Of a DNA stretch of 64,000 bases, positions 1 through 8,870 are shown in pieces. Origin of the DNA: DT-110 sp030148525. GTDB taxonomy: Bacteria; Bacteroidota; Bacteroidia; Chitinophagales; Saprospiraceae. The position numbers and the translations under genes are program-made. Below the pieces are notes generated by a model. It searched no databases. It was not told where the DNA came from and saw only the letters and a list, made by a program, of their open reading frames with translations. The DNA lies in the NCBI GenBank assembly GCA_965227445.1, contig OZ245751.1, positions 5,022,001 to 5,086,000 on the forward strand, given 5' to 3'. The first letter of the stretch is position 1; every line of letters starts with the position of its first letter.

Positions 1-1
1 A

Positions 2-328
2 GCCTTTCGTTTACTTCAGCAGGCGAATTACCAGCAAGCTGCCATTCTGTTCGCCGAGCTGGCAGCCCGGCAGCGGGATCCCGGGTACCAGTTGTACCGA
101 GGCATAGCACAGATCGCTGCTGGGCAATACACTGAGGCTATCGAATCTCTTTCCAATATACCCGCCGGGAACCAGGCTATTCCGGTTGCCCGCTGGTATC
201 AGGGTATGGCTGCACTAGCCATGGATCAAGCCGTTCCGGCACGCAGTTACCTGGAGCAATGCATTGCTTCGGCTCCCCGGGGGGAATACGCCATTAGAGC
301 CAAAGACATTCTGGAGAAACTACCTTAA
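2..328 (+). CDS. C-terminal part of a TPR-type protein (5' end outside window)
   Basis: The frame is open from the first bases of the window, so the start lies upstream; a TTG at 92 is internal and not a believable start. About 108 residues are visible. They form helix pairs rich in Ala, Gln and Tyr (for example QQANYQQAAILFAELA and GQYTEAIESLS), the usual look of tetratricopeptide repeats, and end in ILEKLP. No catalytic motif is present, so a scaffold or protein-binding role is only an inference. The TAA stop shares the palindrome TTAA (325-328) with the TAA stop of the convergent ligA gene, so the two genes overlap by 4 bp with no room for a terminator. Confidence 0.7.
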   Translation, partial: AFRLLQQANYQQAAILFAELAARQRDPGYQLYRGIAQIAAGQYTEAIESLSNIPAGNQAIPVARWYQGMAALAMDQAVPARSYLEQCIASAPRGEYAIRAKDILEKLP

Positions 329-2466
329 GGCAACCGCTCCAGAAACTCCTCCTCGGTCAGAATATCCACGGTACCCAGCTCGCGGGCTTTTTTGAGTTTC
401 GAGCCCGCCTTCTCTCCTACTACCAGTACATCCAGATTACCACTTACGGCACTGATGTTTTTGGCGCCAGCCGCTTCAGCTTTAGCCTGAGCTTCCTTGC
501 GACTCATGGTCTGCAGCGAGCCGGTGAACAGAATGGTCTTACCTACGAAGGGACCTTCGGAGAGGGTCTGCTTGGGGCGATCATCCTCCGTTTGCTGCAA
601 ATTTACGCCCAACTCTTCCATGGTTTTCAGCAGTTCTATATTTTGGTCGGCAGCAAAAAAGCGCATCACATTTTCGGCAACTACGGGGCCAACATCCTTG
701 ATATTGGTGTAGTCTTCAAGCTGCCACTCGGTAAGGTCGAGTACGTGATCGATCTCGGCGGCTAGTAGCCTGGATACTTTTTTTCCCAGGTGGTGAATAC
801 TCAGGCTGTGCAGCAGGCGGTGGATGGGGTTTTGCTTAGCCTGATCAATGGAATCTTTCAGGTTGGCCACTGACTTTTCGCCAAAGCCTTCCAGTTCGCC
901 AATGCGGTCGTAATCGAGGCGGTACACATCGGCGATGGTACGCAGTAGTCCCAGCTCGTAAAAGCGCTCGACAATGGATTTGCCCAGGCCTTCAATATCC
1001 ATGGCCGTTTTAGAGACGTGGAAAATGATCTTTTGCAGGTTCTGAGCGCCGCAAATGCAAACCGGGCAACGCCAGGCAGCTTCACCCTCTTCCCGGACCA
1101 GTTCCACCTTCTCCCCGGTATCGTTAATGGGGCAGGTGCGCGGGAATTCGATGGGATGCTCACTACCGTCGCGCAGGTCTTCCATCGCCTTCACAATATA
1201 GGGAATAACATCACCGGCACGTTCCACCAGCACCGTATCGCCAATATGCAGATCTTTACCGGTGATAAAGTCCTCGTTGTGCAAAGAGACGCTCGATACA
1301 GTCACACCTGCTAATTGCACCGGTTCGAGCTTGGCAACCGGCGTGACAGACCCCACCTTGCCCACCTGGTATTCCACATTGAGCAGTTTGGTAGTTGCCT
1401 GTTTAGCCTTGAATTTAAAAGCCATGGCCCAACGCGGATGGTGGGCTGTATACCCGGCGCGTTCCTGTAACACCCGGTCATCTACTTTTACGACCATGCC
1501 ATCGACCTCGTAGGGGTAATCTTCGCGGCGCTTCTCCCAGTTAATGCAGAAGTCGATCACCTCTTCGATATTCTTACAGAGCTTGCGTTCGTCACCATCG
1601 GCGGGGACTTTGAAGCCCAGTTTCTCCAGCATATCCAGGCTCTCGAAATGGGTGTCGACCCGGTCCATAGCATCCTGGCCTTCTTTATCGGCCGCATAGC
1701 CAACCGTATACACAAAGGCTTCTAGGCCGCGTTGGGACACCTCCCTGGGGTCCTTCATACGCAGACCTCCGGTGGCCGTATTGCGGGCGTTGGCAAACAG
1801 TGTAAGCCCTTCTTCGGCCCGCTTCTGGTTGATCTTTTCAAAAATATCCTTGCGGATGAGTACCTCCCCGCGCAGCTCCACCTTGTGCAAACCAAAGTCT
1901 GAAAACCCCGCTTTCAATGGAATGGACCGAATAACCCGCGCATTATTGGTCATTTCCTCCCCCAGCGTACCGTTACCACGGGTAGCCCCCCGCACCAATT
2001 GATCGCCTTCGTAAACAATGGCGATACCACCACCATCAAATTTAGGCTCCACGGCATAGACGATATCCCGATCCTCCGGCATATTCCAGAGACGCTTCAA
2101 CTGGGCATCCCAGTCTTTCAGGTCATCGGCATTATAGGAGTTGGCCAGGGACAACATGGGCGCCAGATGCTCGACGGAGGGGAAATTGGAGGTGAGGTCA
2201 TCGGAGACCCGCTGGGTGGGCGAGTCAGGAGTCAGCAAATCGGGGTGATCGGCTTCGAGCTTCTCCAGTTTCTTGAACAAGAGATCGTACTCGTAATCAC
2301 TAACTAAGGGATCATGGAGAATGTAGTAACGGTATTCGTGAAATTCGATAAGTCGCCGCAAGTCATTGACCAGCACATCGGGCGATTGCTCAGTCACAGC
2401 CGACTGATCCGATAAATATTCTTTGGTCAGATCGACCAGGGCTCTTTGTTCTTCAGCACTATACAT
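325..2466 (-). CDS. ligA: NAD-dependent DNA ligase LigA
   Basis: Seals nicks in replication and repair using NAD+. The 713-residue reading has the family order: Ia NAD-binding region with EYRYYILHDPLVSDYEYD (about 44-61), adenylation domain with the nucleotide-receiving Lys in KFDGGG (Lys about 142) and ATRGNGTLGEE, OB fold, zinc finger, HhH repeats (GLGKSIVERF, IGELEGFGEKS) and a C-terminal BRCT domain (FVGKTILFTGSL). The frame stays open to 2619, but the extension is unlike LigA; the ATG at 2464-2466 (MYSAEEQRAL) gives the normal length. Odd point: the zinc finger reads CPIND, then CPVCICGAQ, so the usual second Cys of the first CxxC knuckle is Asn. The ligA 3' end overlaps the upstream TPR gene by 4 bp. 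Confidence 0.95.
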   Translation of the reverse strand: MYSAEEQRALVDLTKEYLSDQSAVTEQSPDVLVNDLRRLIEFHEYRYYILHDPLVSDYEYDLLFKKLEKLEADHPDLLTPDSPTQRVSDDLTSNFPSVEHLAPMLSLANSYNADDLKDWDAQLKRLWNMPEDRDIVYAVEPKFDGGGIAIVYEGDQLVRGATRGNGTLGEEMTNNARVIRSIPLKAGFSDFGLHKVELRGEVLIRKDIFEKINQKRAEEGLTLFANARNTATGGLRMKDPREVSQRGLEAFVYTVGYAADKEGQDAMDRVDTHFESLDMLEKLGFKVPADGDERKLCKNIEEVIDFCINWEKRREDYPYEVDGMVVKVDDRVLQERAGYTAHHPRWAMAFKFKAKQATTKLLNVEYQVGKVGSVTPVAKLEPVQLAGVTVSSVSLHNEDFITGKDLHIGDTVLVERAGDVIPYIVKAMEDLRDGSEHPIEFPRTCPINDTGEKVELVREEGEAAWRCPVCICGAQNLQKIIFHVSKTAMDIEGLGKSIVERFYELGLLRTIADVYRLDYDRIGELEGFGEKSVANLKDSIDQAKQNPIHRLLHSLSIHHLGKKVSRLLAAEIDHVLDLTEWQLEDYTNIKDVGPVVAENVMRFFAADQNIELLKTMEELGVNLQQTEDDRPKQTLSEGPFVGKTILFTGSLQTMSRKEAQAKAEAAGAKNISAVSGNLDVLVVGEKAGSKLKKARELGTVDILTEEEFLERLP

Positions 2467-2687
2467 AGGGTGTGTTTGATCCGTTATACCTCCTGCGATA
2501 TGGGATGATTGAACCTGCGCCACTTCCCACCACGCATGTACACAAAGCAAAATGTTGGTTTCCCGTCTGCTTCGTGGCCAATATTGGACAGCCAAAGTTA
2601 GTACATTGTTTGCGGACAATAATTCCCGGGAGTAACCATATTAGAAGCAGAAGTCATTAAGTACATTTAAGCGAATAAATCACTACC

Positions 2688-3689
2688 ATGGCCAATTCAA
2701 TCCGCGGCACACTCACTCGCCTCATTCGTCAGTTCAAGGGAACCTACGTGCTGAACAACCTCTTGCACGCCAAGCAGCTGAAGCACAATCGCCGCTTGTA
2801 CAAAAAGTACCGGGTCGGGAAAAGTATCTATGCCCCGATTGGCAGTCAGGATTTTAAACCGAACGCTTCGGAGCGACCCTGGCTGGATCAGGACAACGCA
2901 CTGGACCGACTGCGCACCAACCCCACCTTTGCCACCTTTTCACCGGACATCCAGCGCGAACTGGAGCGGTTTGTCACCGACGGATACATGATCCTGCGTG
3001 GTTTTTTTCCGCAAGGGGATATACAAGCTGCCAATGAAGAGATCGATGGATTACTCTCCGATAGGAAGGTGGGGTTTCACTATACCGGACGCAAGATCCT
3101 GCAATCCTACAAGGTCGCACCTACCATCAATGAACGGTTTTTCCGGCGCCCCGAATTGCTCGATCTCCTATCCTTTATCATGGGTAAACGGGTTATTCCC
3201 TTTCAGACTATCAATTTCATCCAGGGAAGTGAGCAACGGGCACATTCAGATTCCATCCACATGACGACCCAGCCTCTCGGATATCTGATTGCCTGCTGGG
3301 TAGCCCTGGAACCCATTCACTCCGGGAACGGTCCGCTGATCTACTACCCCGGAAGTCATCGTCTTCCCTACGTACTGAGTGGTGATTACCACTCGGGGAA
3401 TACCGCTTTCACCATTGGTGCCAACAGTAATAAACAGTACGAGGATGCCATCGAGAAGCTGATTGAACAGGAGGAATTGAAGCCGGAAATATTTACCGCC
3501 GAACCCGGTGATATGCTGATCTGGCACGCCAATCTGCTACACGGCGGCAGTGGGATTACCAAGGAGGGGGCCACCCGAAAATCGCTGGTAGCTCATTACT
3601 ATACCGAGGATGTCATTTGTTATCACGACATGTCGCAACGTCCGGCTTTACTCGATCCGGAGGTAAGCGAGCGCCTGGCTCAGAAATAA
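2688..3689 (+). CDS. Phytanoyl-CoA dioxygenase (PhyH) family protein
   Basis: A 333-residue protein of the Fe(II)/2-oxoglutarate oxygenase superfamily. The facial triad is visible: HSD at His186/Asp188, and a distal His in LLHGGSG (about 285), with an Arg in GATRKS (about 297) placed to bind the 2-oxoglutarate carboxylate. The YPGSHRLPY segment is also typical of PhyH proteins. The N-terminal 85 residues are basic and carry no recognisable domain. The substrate cannot be told; family members hydroxylate acyl-CoAs, small metabolites or natural products. No signal peptide, so cytoplasmic. Its 3' end overlaps the convergent acyltransferase gene by 10 bp. The start is the first ATG in the context ACCATGGCC, 221 bp from the divergent ligA start. 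Confidence 0.85.
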   Translation: MANSIRGTLTRLIRQFKGTYVLNNLLHAKQLKHNRRLYKKYRVGKSIYAPIGSQDFKPNASERPWLDQDNALDRLRTNPTFATFSPDIQRELERFVTDGYMILRGFFPQGDIQAANEEIDGLLSDRKVGFHYTGRKILQSYKVAPTINERFFRRPELLDLLSFIMGKRVIPFQTINFIQGSEQRAHSDSIHMTTQPLGYLIACWVALEPIHSGNGPLIYYPGSHRLPYVLSGDYHSGNTAFTIGANSNKQYEDAIEKLIEQEELKPEIFTAEPGDMLIWHANLLHGGSGITKEGATRKSLVAHYYTEDVICYHDMSQRPALLDPEVSERLAQK

Positions 3690-4237
3690 ATGCTGTTCTC
3701 CGGGTTTTTGCCCTTGACGCCCCGAAAATAGTCGGTGATGTAAGCCATGTCGGCCTCAGCATCATCGGTGGGATAAAAGGGTTCGCTGATCTTCAGAATG
3801 CGGTCCTCGTAATTCAGGGAGGTCAGCATGAGGGGGATACCTGCCCCCCGGGCGATCCAGTAAAACCCGGTTCGCAGTCGATCCACCTTTTTACGCGTGC
3901 CTTCCGGGGCAATGCAGATGGCAAACCGTTCGCGCTCATTAAAGACCTGAATAACAGCATCCACGTAATTGGTGCTGCGGCTGCGATCCACGGGCACTCC
4001 GCCCAACCAGCGGAACAGCCAGCCGTACGGAAAACGGAACAGGGATTTTTTACCAACGAACCCCACGGGTGAACGCTCCATGATCCGGGTGGCAATACCC
4101 AGGGGCAGGTCCCAGTTCGAGGTGTGGGGAGCAGCTACCACAATGTATTTAGGTATCAGGTCCATGTCGGGGAAGTGCCCTTCAATGGTCCACCCCAACC
4201 AATCCAGGTAAATCCACTTTGTTAGTTTACGGATCAT
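3680..4237 (-). CDS. 1-acyl-sn-glycerol-3-phosphate acyltransferase-like protein (PlsC family)
   Basis: A short (185-residue) LPLAT-fold acyltransferase. The catalytic HxxxxD block is HTSNWD (His38-Asp43), followed by the family blocks GGVPVDRS (about 79-86) and APEGTR (about 110-115). It transfers an acyl chain to a lysophospholipid-type acceptor at the inner face of the membrane. It lacks the long N-terminal membrane anchor of E. coli PlsC, as do other short Bacteroidota members, so the acceptor may not be lysophosphatidate. Monocistronic in appearance: the gene upstream on this strand is the Rieske gene at 7.3-8.4 kb with the opposite-strand cotH between. Converges with the PhyH gene (10-bp overlap). 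Confidence 0.88.
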   Translation of the reverse strand: MIRKLTKWIYLDWLGWTIEGHFPDMDLIPKYIVVAAPHTSNWDLPLGIATRIMERSPVGFVGKKSLFRFPYGWLFRWLGGVPVDRSRSTNYVDAVIQVFNERERFAICIAPEGTRKKVDRLRTGFYWIARGAGIPLMLTSLNYEDRILKISEPFYPTDDAEADMAYITDYFRGVKGKNPENSIYF

Positions 4238-4644
4238 AGCAGTTTAGATAAGAAGAGCAAGATACGGTAATTCGGAAATCGGAGGTCGGACACGAGCGAT
4301 AGCGACTGATGGTAATAAATCGGAAAATGATGAGGAAAGCCTCAATCTTAACCTCACAACGTTTACTTCTCGGCACGATATGAGTAGGCTATATCAACTA
4401 TTCTGCATCTTCCTTTCTCACTTACGTAAAAAAACATACACATAAAATTGAAAAACAGCCGTTATAGTCTTAATAAAGCACAAATTGGAATACAAAACAT
4501 ACGTAAACACTTTACCTAAAGCGAAATACTCCGTATTTTAGCCGCCTAAGGATAACCCCAGTAAACGAATTCCCTTACAGCCGACTTTGCTTTCTGATAC
4601 TGGTCCCGCAAATTCCCAAACTGTTTTGCCGAAGAGCGAAACAA
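4238..4644. other. Intergenic region between divergent acyltransferase and cotH genes
   Basis: No coding frame with plausible composition was seen in these 407 bases. The segment 4274-4290 (GGAAATCGGAGGTCGGA) is identical to 60427-60443 after the cytochrome c peroxidase gene. A small perfect hairpin, AAATAC-TCC-GTATTT, lies at 4524-4538 about 105 bp before the cotH start. The right half is AT-rich and must hold the cotH promoter, but no exact TAnnTTTG octamer was found. Confidence 0.5.
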
Positions 4645-6990
4645 ATGAACATATCAAAACCGATCAACACCTTGCGCATACTGCCCTACATTGTTCTGAC
4701 CATTTGTCTGCCGATCCTGATCACGGCACAACCCGCTCCCGATATCCATCCTCCGGTCATCACCTTCTCCGTGGAGGGGGGATTTATGAATTACCCCATC
4801 GCCCTCCGGCTACTTGCAGCCGATGCCGACATTTACTATACCACCAATGGCAATCAGCCTTCACGCCACGCCACCAGGTACGATGGTCCCATCCGAATTG
4901 AAAAGACCACTGTAGTGCGGGCCGTCGCCTATCAGGACGGGCAGCGCAGTGACTTTGTGTCACAGACCTATTTCATTCAAGAGCCCCTCACCAATATGCC
5001 CGTGGTGTCCATTGGTATATCGCCCTATATACTCTTCGACCCGGTAAAGGGACTGTTCATGCAGGGCAGCCACGCTGATACAGCGAGTAAGCGAAAGTCA
5101 GGAGCAAATTTCTGGTCGCGCCAGGAGGTAACTGCCAACGTCGAACTATACGAAAGCGATGGACGCCAGGTATACAACAGCCTGTCGGGCCTGCGTCTGT
5201 TCGGAGGGATGAGCCGGTTATTCCCACAGAAATCATTGGCACTGGTAGCCCGTTCCAACTATGGCGAAAAGCGCATTGAACACCCCATCTTTGGTCCCGA
5301 TAAAGAGGATGAATTTAAGTTCCTCATCTTGCGGAACTCCGGATCTGATTTTGGGCGATCGCATTTACGTGATGCCCTGATTACAACCATTACCGAAGAC
5401 TGGGAGCTGGATCTGCAAGCCTATCGCCCCGCCCACGTGTACATCAATGGGGCCTATTGGGGCATTTACAATATTCGGGAAAAGATCAACCGGTATTTTC
5501 TGGCTAGTCACCACGATGTAGACAAGGACAGCCTCGATCTGCTCGAACATTATATGACCCTCAAACGGGGAAGTCGACGGCCCTACCAAAGGCTATTGTC
5601 TTATATACACGAAAACGATCTGAGTGATCCCGTACACTACGCCTACGTTCGGCGACAAATTGACGTGGACAATTTTATGGACTACCATATTGCCCAAATC
5701 TTTTTCGATAATCGCGATGCGGGTGGCAATATTCGTTTCTGGCGTCCCCAGACCGACAATGGTCAGTGGCGCTGGATCCTTTATGATACGGACTGGGGAC
5801 TGGGCTTGCACCACAGTGATGCAGCCACCTTTAACAGTCTCGCATTTCACACGGAGCCCGATGGGCCCGGTTGGCCCAACCCTCCCTGGTCGACCTTTTT
5901 ACTCCGTTCCATGCTGGAAAGTGATGCCTTCCGGGCTGGGTTCATCAACCGGTTTGCCGACCGGATGAATACCGACCTCCAGGCTCCGGAAATGGAATCC
6001 CAGTTGGAGCAGATGTACCAGCATATCCGTCCCGAAATGCCCCGGCACCTCGAACGGTGGCGAATCCCCGAGAAGCGCTGGGAATCAGACATTGAGCGTA
6101 TCCGCTCTTTCCTGCGTGAACGCCCTGAGTATATGTGGGATCACATTGCAGAAGCATTCGATGCGGGACCCCGTCGGCCAGTCGAGCTGGAGGCGACCAT
6201 TGGCGGCCGCATTGAACTCAATAAAAACCTGGAAATACGACAACATCGATTCCGGGGTACTTATTTTGCTAATAACCCCATTACCTTGCGGGCTATCCCC
6301 AACTACGGCTACCGCTTTTCCCACTGGGAAGGCCTCGACTATAAGGGCGAGAGCCACGAATTATTCCTTCGCCTCGACAAAGAAGGGGGTGTACGCCTGA
6401 AGGCTGTTTTCGAACCATATAGCCACCCACTGGCCGGCTCATTAATCATCAATGAAATAGCCCCCAACAACAAAAAGGCCGATGACTGGATCGAACTTTA
6501 TAATGACACCGACCAGCGTTTGCCACTGCGTGGTTTTATTCTGCGTGACGCAAAAGGGCATGAATTCGCCTTTCCGAACCAGGCCTACATCGGCCCCCGG
6601 GATTACCTGGTCATTTGCGAAGACCGCCAAGCTTTTAAAGCCGAATTCCCCCGCACCTATAATGTGATTGGTGATTTCGAATGGGGTGTCAATAAACACC
6701 GGGAAACACTGGAGTTATTCACCGCCGACGGTGCAATGATCGATAGTGTAGCCTACGTAATTCCACCAACTGACAGCTTGTTCAGCTACGACCTCCTGTT
6801 ACCCCGCCTCAACAATGCCGATCCTGAAAACTGGAGGGTACTTCCCGGCCTGGGATCGCCTAATGCCCCCAACCCCTATTACGTGGAAAGCAATATCCGG
6901 CAACGCCAGAACCTTTGGATGCAGATCGGATTTGGCGCTGCGGTAATCTTAGTATGCGTTATGCTGCTGATTTGGCGACCATACTCTTAG
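4645..6990 (+). CDS. Secreted/membrane-anchored CotH kinase-fold protein with CHB_HEX and lamin-tail domains
   Basis: A 781-residue surface protein. Residues 1-30 are a signal peptide (hydrophobic, ending ITAQPAP). Next comes a chitobiase/hexosaminidase C-terminal-like beta domain (YYTTNGNQPS near 70), then a CotH kinase-fold domain (LRLFGGMSRLFPQKSLAL, YWGIYNIREKINRYFL, RWILYDTDWGLGLH), a short beta segment, a lamin-tail (LTD) domain beginning LIINEIAPNNKKADDWIELY, and a C-terminal hydrophobic helix near 757-776. CotH proteins in spores are protein kinases; whether this relative phosphorylates anything outside the cell is unknown. LTD domains are common on Bacteroidota extracellular proteins. 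The C-terminal helix rather than a T9SS tail suggests membrane anchoring. Monocistronic. Confidence 0.85.
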   Translation: MNISKPINTLRILPYIVLTICLPILITAQPAPDIHPPVITFSVEGGFMNYPIALRLLAADADIYYTTNGNQPSRHATRYDGPIRIEKTTVVRAVAYQDGQRSDFVSQTYFIQEPLTNMPVVSIGISPYILFDPVKGLFMQGSHADTASKRKSGANFWSRQEVTANVELYESDGRQVYNSLSGLRLFGGMSRLFPQKSLALVARSNYGEKRIEHPIFGPDKEDEFKFLILRNSGSDFGRSHLRDALITTITEDWELDLQAYRPAHVYINGAYWGIYNIREKINRYFLASHHDVDKDSLDLLEHYMTLKRGSRRPYQRLLSYIHENDLSDPVHYAYVRRQIDVDNFMDYHIAQIFFDNRDAGGNIRFWRPQTDNGQWRWILYDTDWGLGLHHSDAATFNSLAFHTEPDGPGWPNPPWSTFLLRSMLESDAFRAGFINRFADRMNTDLQAPEMESQLEQMYQHIRPEMPRHLERWRIPEKRWESDIERIRSFLRERPEYMWDHIAEAFDAGPRRPVELEATIGGRIELNKNLEIRQHRFRGTYFANNPITLRAIPNYGYRFSHWEGLDYKGESHELFLRLDKEGGVRLKAVFEPYSHPLAGSLIINEIAPNNKKADDWIELYNDTDQRLPLRGFILRDAKGHEFAFPNQAYIGPRDYLVICEDRQAFKAEFPRTYNVIGDFEWGVNKHRETLELFTADGAMIDSVAYVIPPTDSLFSYDLLLPRLNNADPENWRVLPGLGSPNAPNPYYVESNIRQRQNLWMQIGFGAAVILVCVMLLIWRPYS

Positions 6991-7342
6991 ACGTGACGTT
7001 GAACCCTAAACCTTGCCCCCTGAACCACTAAAGTGGTGGGCCGGGTGTTGATTGCTGCGATTTTCACCACACCTGAAGCTGTGGCCTGATATATACCGGT
7101 AACCCGCCATACACCGTCCCCGCACTCCGAAGTCGGTACGAACGAGGGGGCCGGAGGGTGGAGCTTACCAATAACGCGAGACCGGGGTCTAATCACTTGA
7201 CAAATAGCATATTGTCGCCACCTCCCGTTGTATTTGGTAGTGGGTATGCTCAAATCTCTATACACTATACCAACTACCCTGTACCGGGAGGTTGGGCCTT
7301 AGGTATCCTCTCTTTAAGAAATAGTTTGTACCCAACCTTACG
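6991..7342. other. Intergenic region with short inverted repeats, between convergent cotH and Rieske genes
   Basis: No convincing gene in 352 bases; the open minus-strand frame here has no family-like features. Two inverted repeats are visible: ACCACT-AA-AGTGGT at 7024-7037, and AGGTTGGG (7289-7296) with CCCAACCT (7331-7338) around a 34-base loop, the latter ending 5 bases from the stop of the Rieske gene. The AGGTTGGGTA/TACCCAACCT word recurs near 54.85 kb in another 3'-end hairpin. One or both may serve as transcript ends for the two convergent genes, but no T-run follows. Confidence 0.4.
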
Positions 7343-8431
7343 TTACTGATAGGCGTTTATATCCGCTGCCAACAGGCGGTGAAAATGGTGCACATTGGGT
7401 TCCATTTTTGGGGAAAAACGCCCCGTGCGGTACAGGCGCGACTGTATTCCCCGTTGCACCTGTTCGACCACCGTTTCATCTTCCAGCTCTGTCTCGTCAA
7501 TGGCATTGACCGAACGATCAAACTCGGTCCCCCGAAATGTATAGGTCCGGAATCGTACCAGGCAGGTATCCCTGCTTTTGGGTTCCACAATGTTGAGCGA
7601 TAAACCCCAGGGATAGAAATTAAACATCAGGTTGGGATACACCCAAAAATAATAGGCATAAATAGCGCGGCCAGCATCCGGATGGCCTGGTGGTAAATCG
7701 AAAGAGGGCTGCCCGGGATCAGCAATCCCCACCTGAAGATTACAGTACGGAAACTGATGATACTCATAGGCATTGAAATCGATGGCTTCGTTTAAAGCCG
7801 GATGGACGAATGGTATATGCAACCCTTCGAGGTAATTGTCGCAATACAGAGTCCAGTGACTCTTTACGGCAAAATCACGTGATTGCGCCGGGTCGTATTG
7901 AAGGGTATCCAAGGGTAAAAAACCTACATAGTCCTGGATGGGACCGACTACTTCCCGGAACGGAACCGCCGGATCTAAAGCCACAAAAAACAATCCCAGC
8001 CACTCTTCCATGGCCACCGATGGCAAATGGTCTTCCGGACGCGGAAAATCGAGCGCCTCCTTAAAAGCTGGCATGGACTTAAAGGTGCCGTCCAACTGAA
8101 AACACCGCCCGTGGTAAGGACAGGCTATCTGCCGGTAACGGCCTGGGTCCTGCACCAGGATGGTGCCCCGGTGAGTACACACATTACTGAGGACACGCCA
8201 ATCACCGGCGACCGACTTTGTACGTAAAAGAGGTTCGTCGAGAAAGTCGGGTAAGAGGGTGAACGGTATGACGTTGTCGGTATGTGCCGGATCAGGTACA
8301 TCACCTGCATATTGCCACCATCGCGAAAAAATGGCTTCGCGAGTGTCTTCGAACATGGTTTTATCCCGGTAAAAGGAGGCAGGCAAGGTTTCTGCCTTGC
8401 GAATATCGGGATCAACAAATAAAGGCCTCAT
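7343..8431 (-). CDS. Rieske non-heme iron oxygenase, alpha-subunit type
   Basis: A 362-residue aromatic-ring-hydroxylating dioxygenase alpha-subunit-like protein. The Rieske [2Fe-2S] ligands are CTH (Cys85, His87) and CPYH (Cys104, His107). The mononuclear iron site shows DNYLEGLHIPFVH (His205, His210), with a likely acidic third ligand in the C-terminal EDETVVEQVQRG block. Family members oxidise aromatic or quaternary-ammonium substrates (for example choline monooxygenase, carnitine oxygenase); the substrate here is not deducible. No reductase or ferredoxin gene is adjacent, so electrons must come from elsewhere. Single gene, preceded by a 439-bp gap that holds a coding remnant on the other strand. 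Confidence 0.9.
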   Translation of the reverse strand: MRPLFVDPDIRKAETLPASFYRDKTMFEDTREAIFSRWWQYAGDVPDPAHTDNVIPFTLLPDFLDEPLLRTKSVAGDWRVLSNVCTHRGTILVQDPGRYRQIACPYHGRCFQLDGTFKSMPAFKEALDFPRPEDHLPSVAMEEWLGLFFVALDPAVPFREVVGPIQDYVGFLPLDTLQYDPAQSRDFAVKSHWTLYCDNYLEGLHIPFVHPALNEAIDFNAYEYHQFPYCNLQVGIADPGQPSFDLPPGHPDAGRAIYAYYFWVYPNLMFNFYPWGLSLNIVEPKSRDTCLVRFRTYTFRGTEFDRSVNAIDETELEDETVVEQVQRGIQSRLYRTGRFSPKMEPNVHHFHRLLAADINAYQ

Positions 8432-8625
8432 GGCGTAATCTTTTTTATCTTTCGTTAGAAGCTACCTGAATTGGGTTTTAGTATTCTGTTAGCACGGCTT
8501 TTGCGACCAGTTAAGGTGTCAAAACCGGTAAGTACGGGTGAGGGGTCCGGCAACAAAGTAAGCCCTAAAAGACATCCGACCGAACCAAAAGATACCATTC
8601 AGAGAGCTCCTTAAAATACAAATTA

Positions 8626-8793
8626 TGCGCGTTCCGGGGTACCGCCCAAAATGTACATACCAACGGCTCCTATTCGGCCCTCGATCTGGTCGATAATGTG
8701 CAGTTTTCGCCCATGTATTTCCCCAATGGGGAGTATACCCTGATCGACCAGGACAAGGTCAATGCCTATTTTCCCGGGGAAGAAGAAGAATAA
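8626..8793 (+). pseudogene. C-terminal coding remnant without a start codon
   Basis: The frame ending at TAA 8791-8793 is open from 8569. From about 8626 its translation looks like real protein: AFRGTAQNVHTNGSYS, then ALDLVDNVQFSPMYFP and NGEYTLIDQDKVNAYFPGE followed by an acidic tail. There is no ATG, GTG or TTG in this frame in the protein-like stretch; an ATG at 8625 is in another frame, so a single-base shift would be needed to link them. I read it as the surviving 3' end of a gene lost by deletion, just upstream of the sigma-factor operon. The parent family was not recognised. The alternative is a chance frame. Confidence 0.45.
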
Positions 8794-8870
8794 AATTGTA
8801 ACGGGTGGTTAAACCATTGCCTTGACCACTCGTCCAAGGGGTAAGGATATACAAAAGTAGCACCGTACCT

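Noticed and set aside
2467..2619. 51-residue N-terminal extension of LigA
   Set aside because: No similarity to LigA N-termini; Trp/Cys-rich translation typical of non-coding DNA, and the inner ATG gives normal length.
6987..7265. 92-codon minus-strand frame after cotH
   Set aside because: Low-complexity, Arg-rich translation over a repeat-like intergenic region; no start signal.
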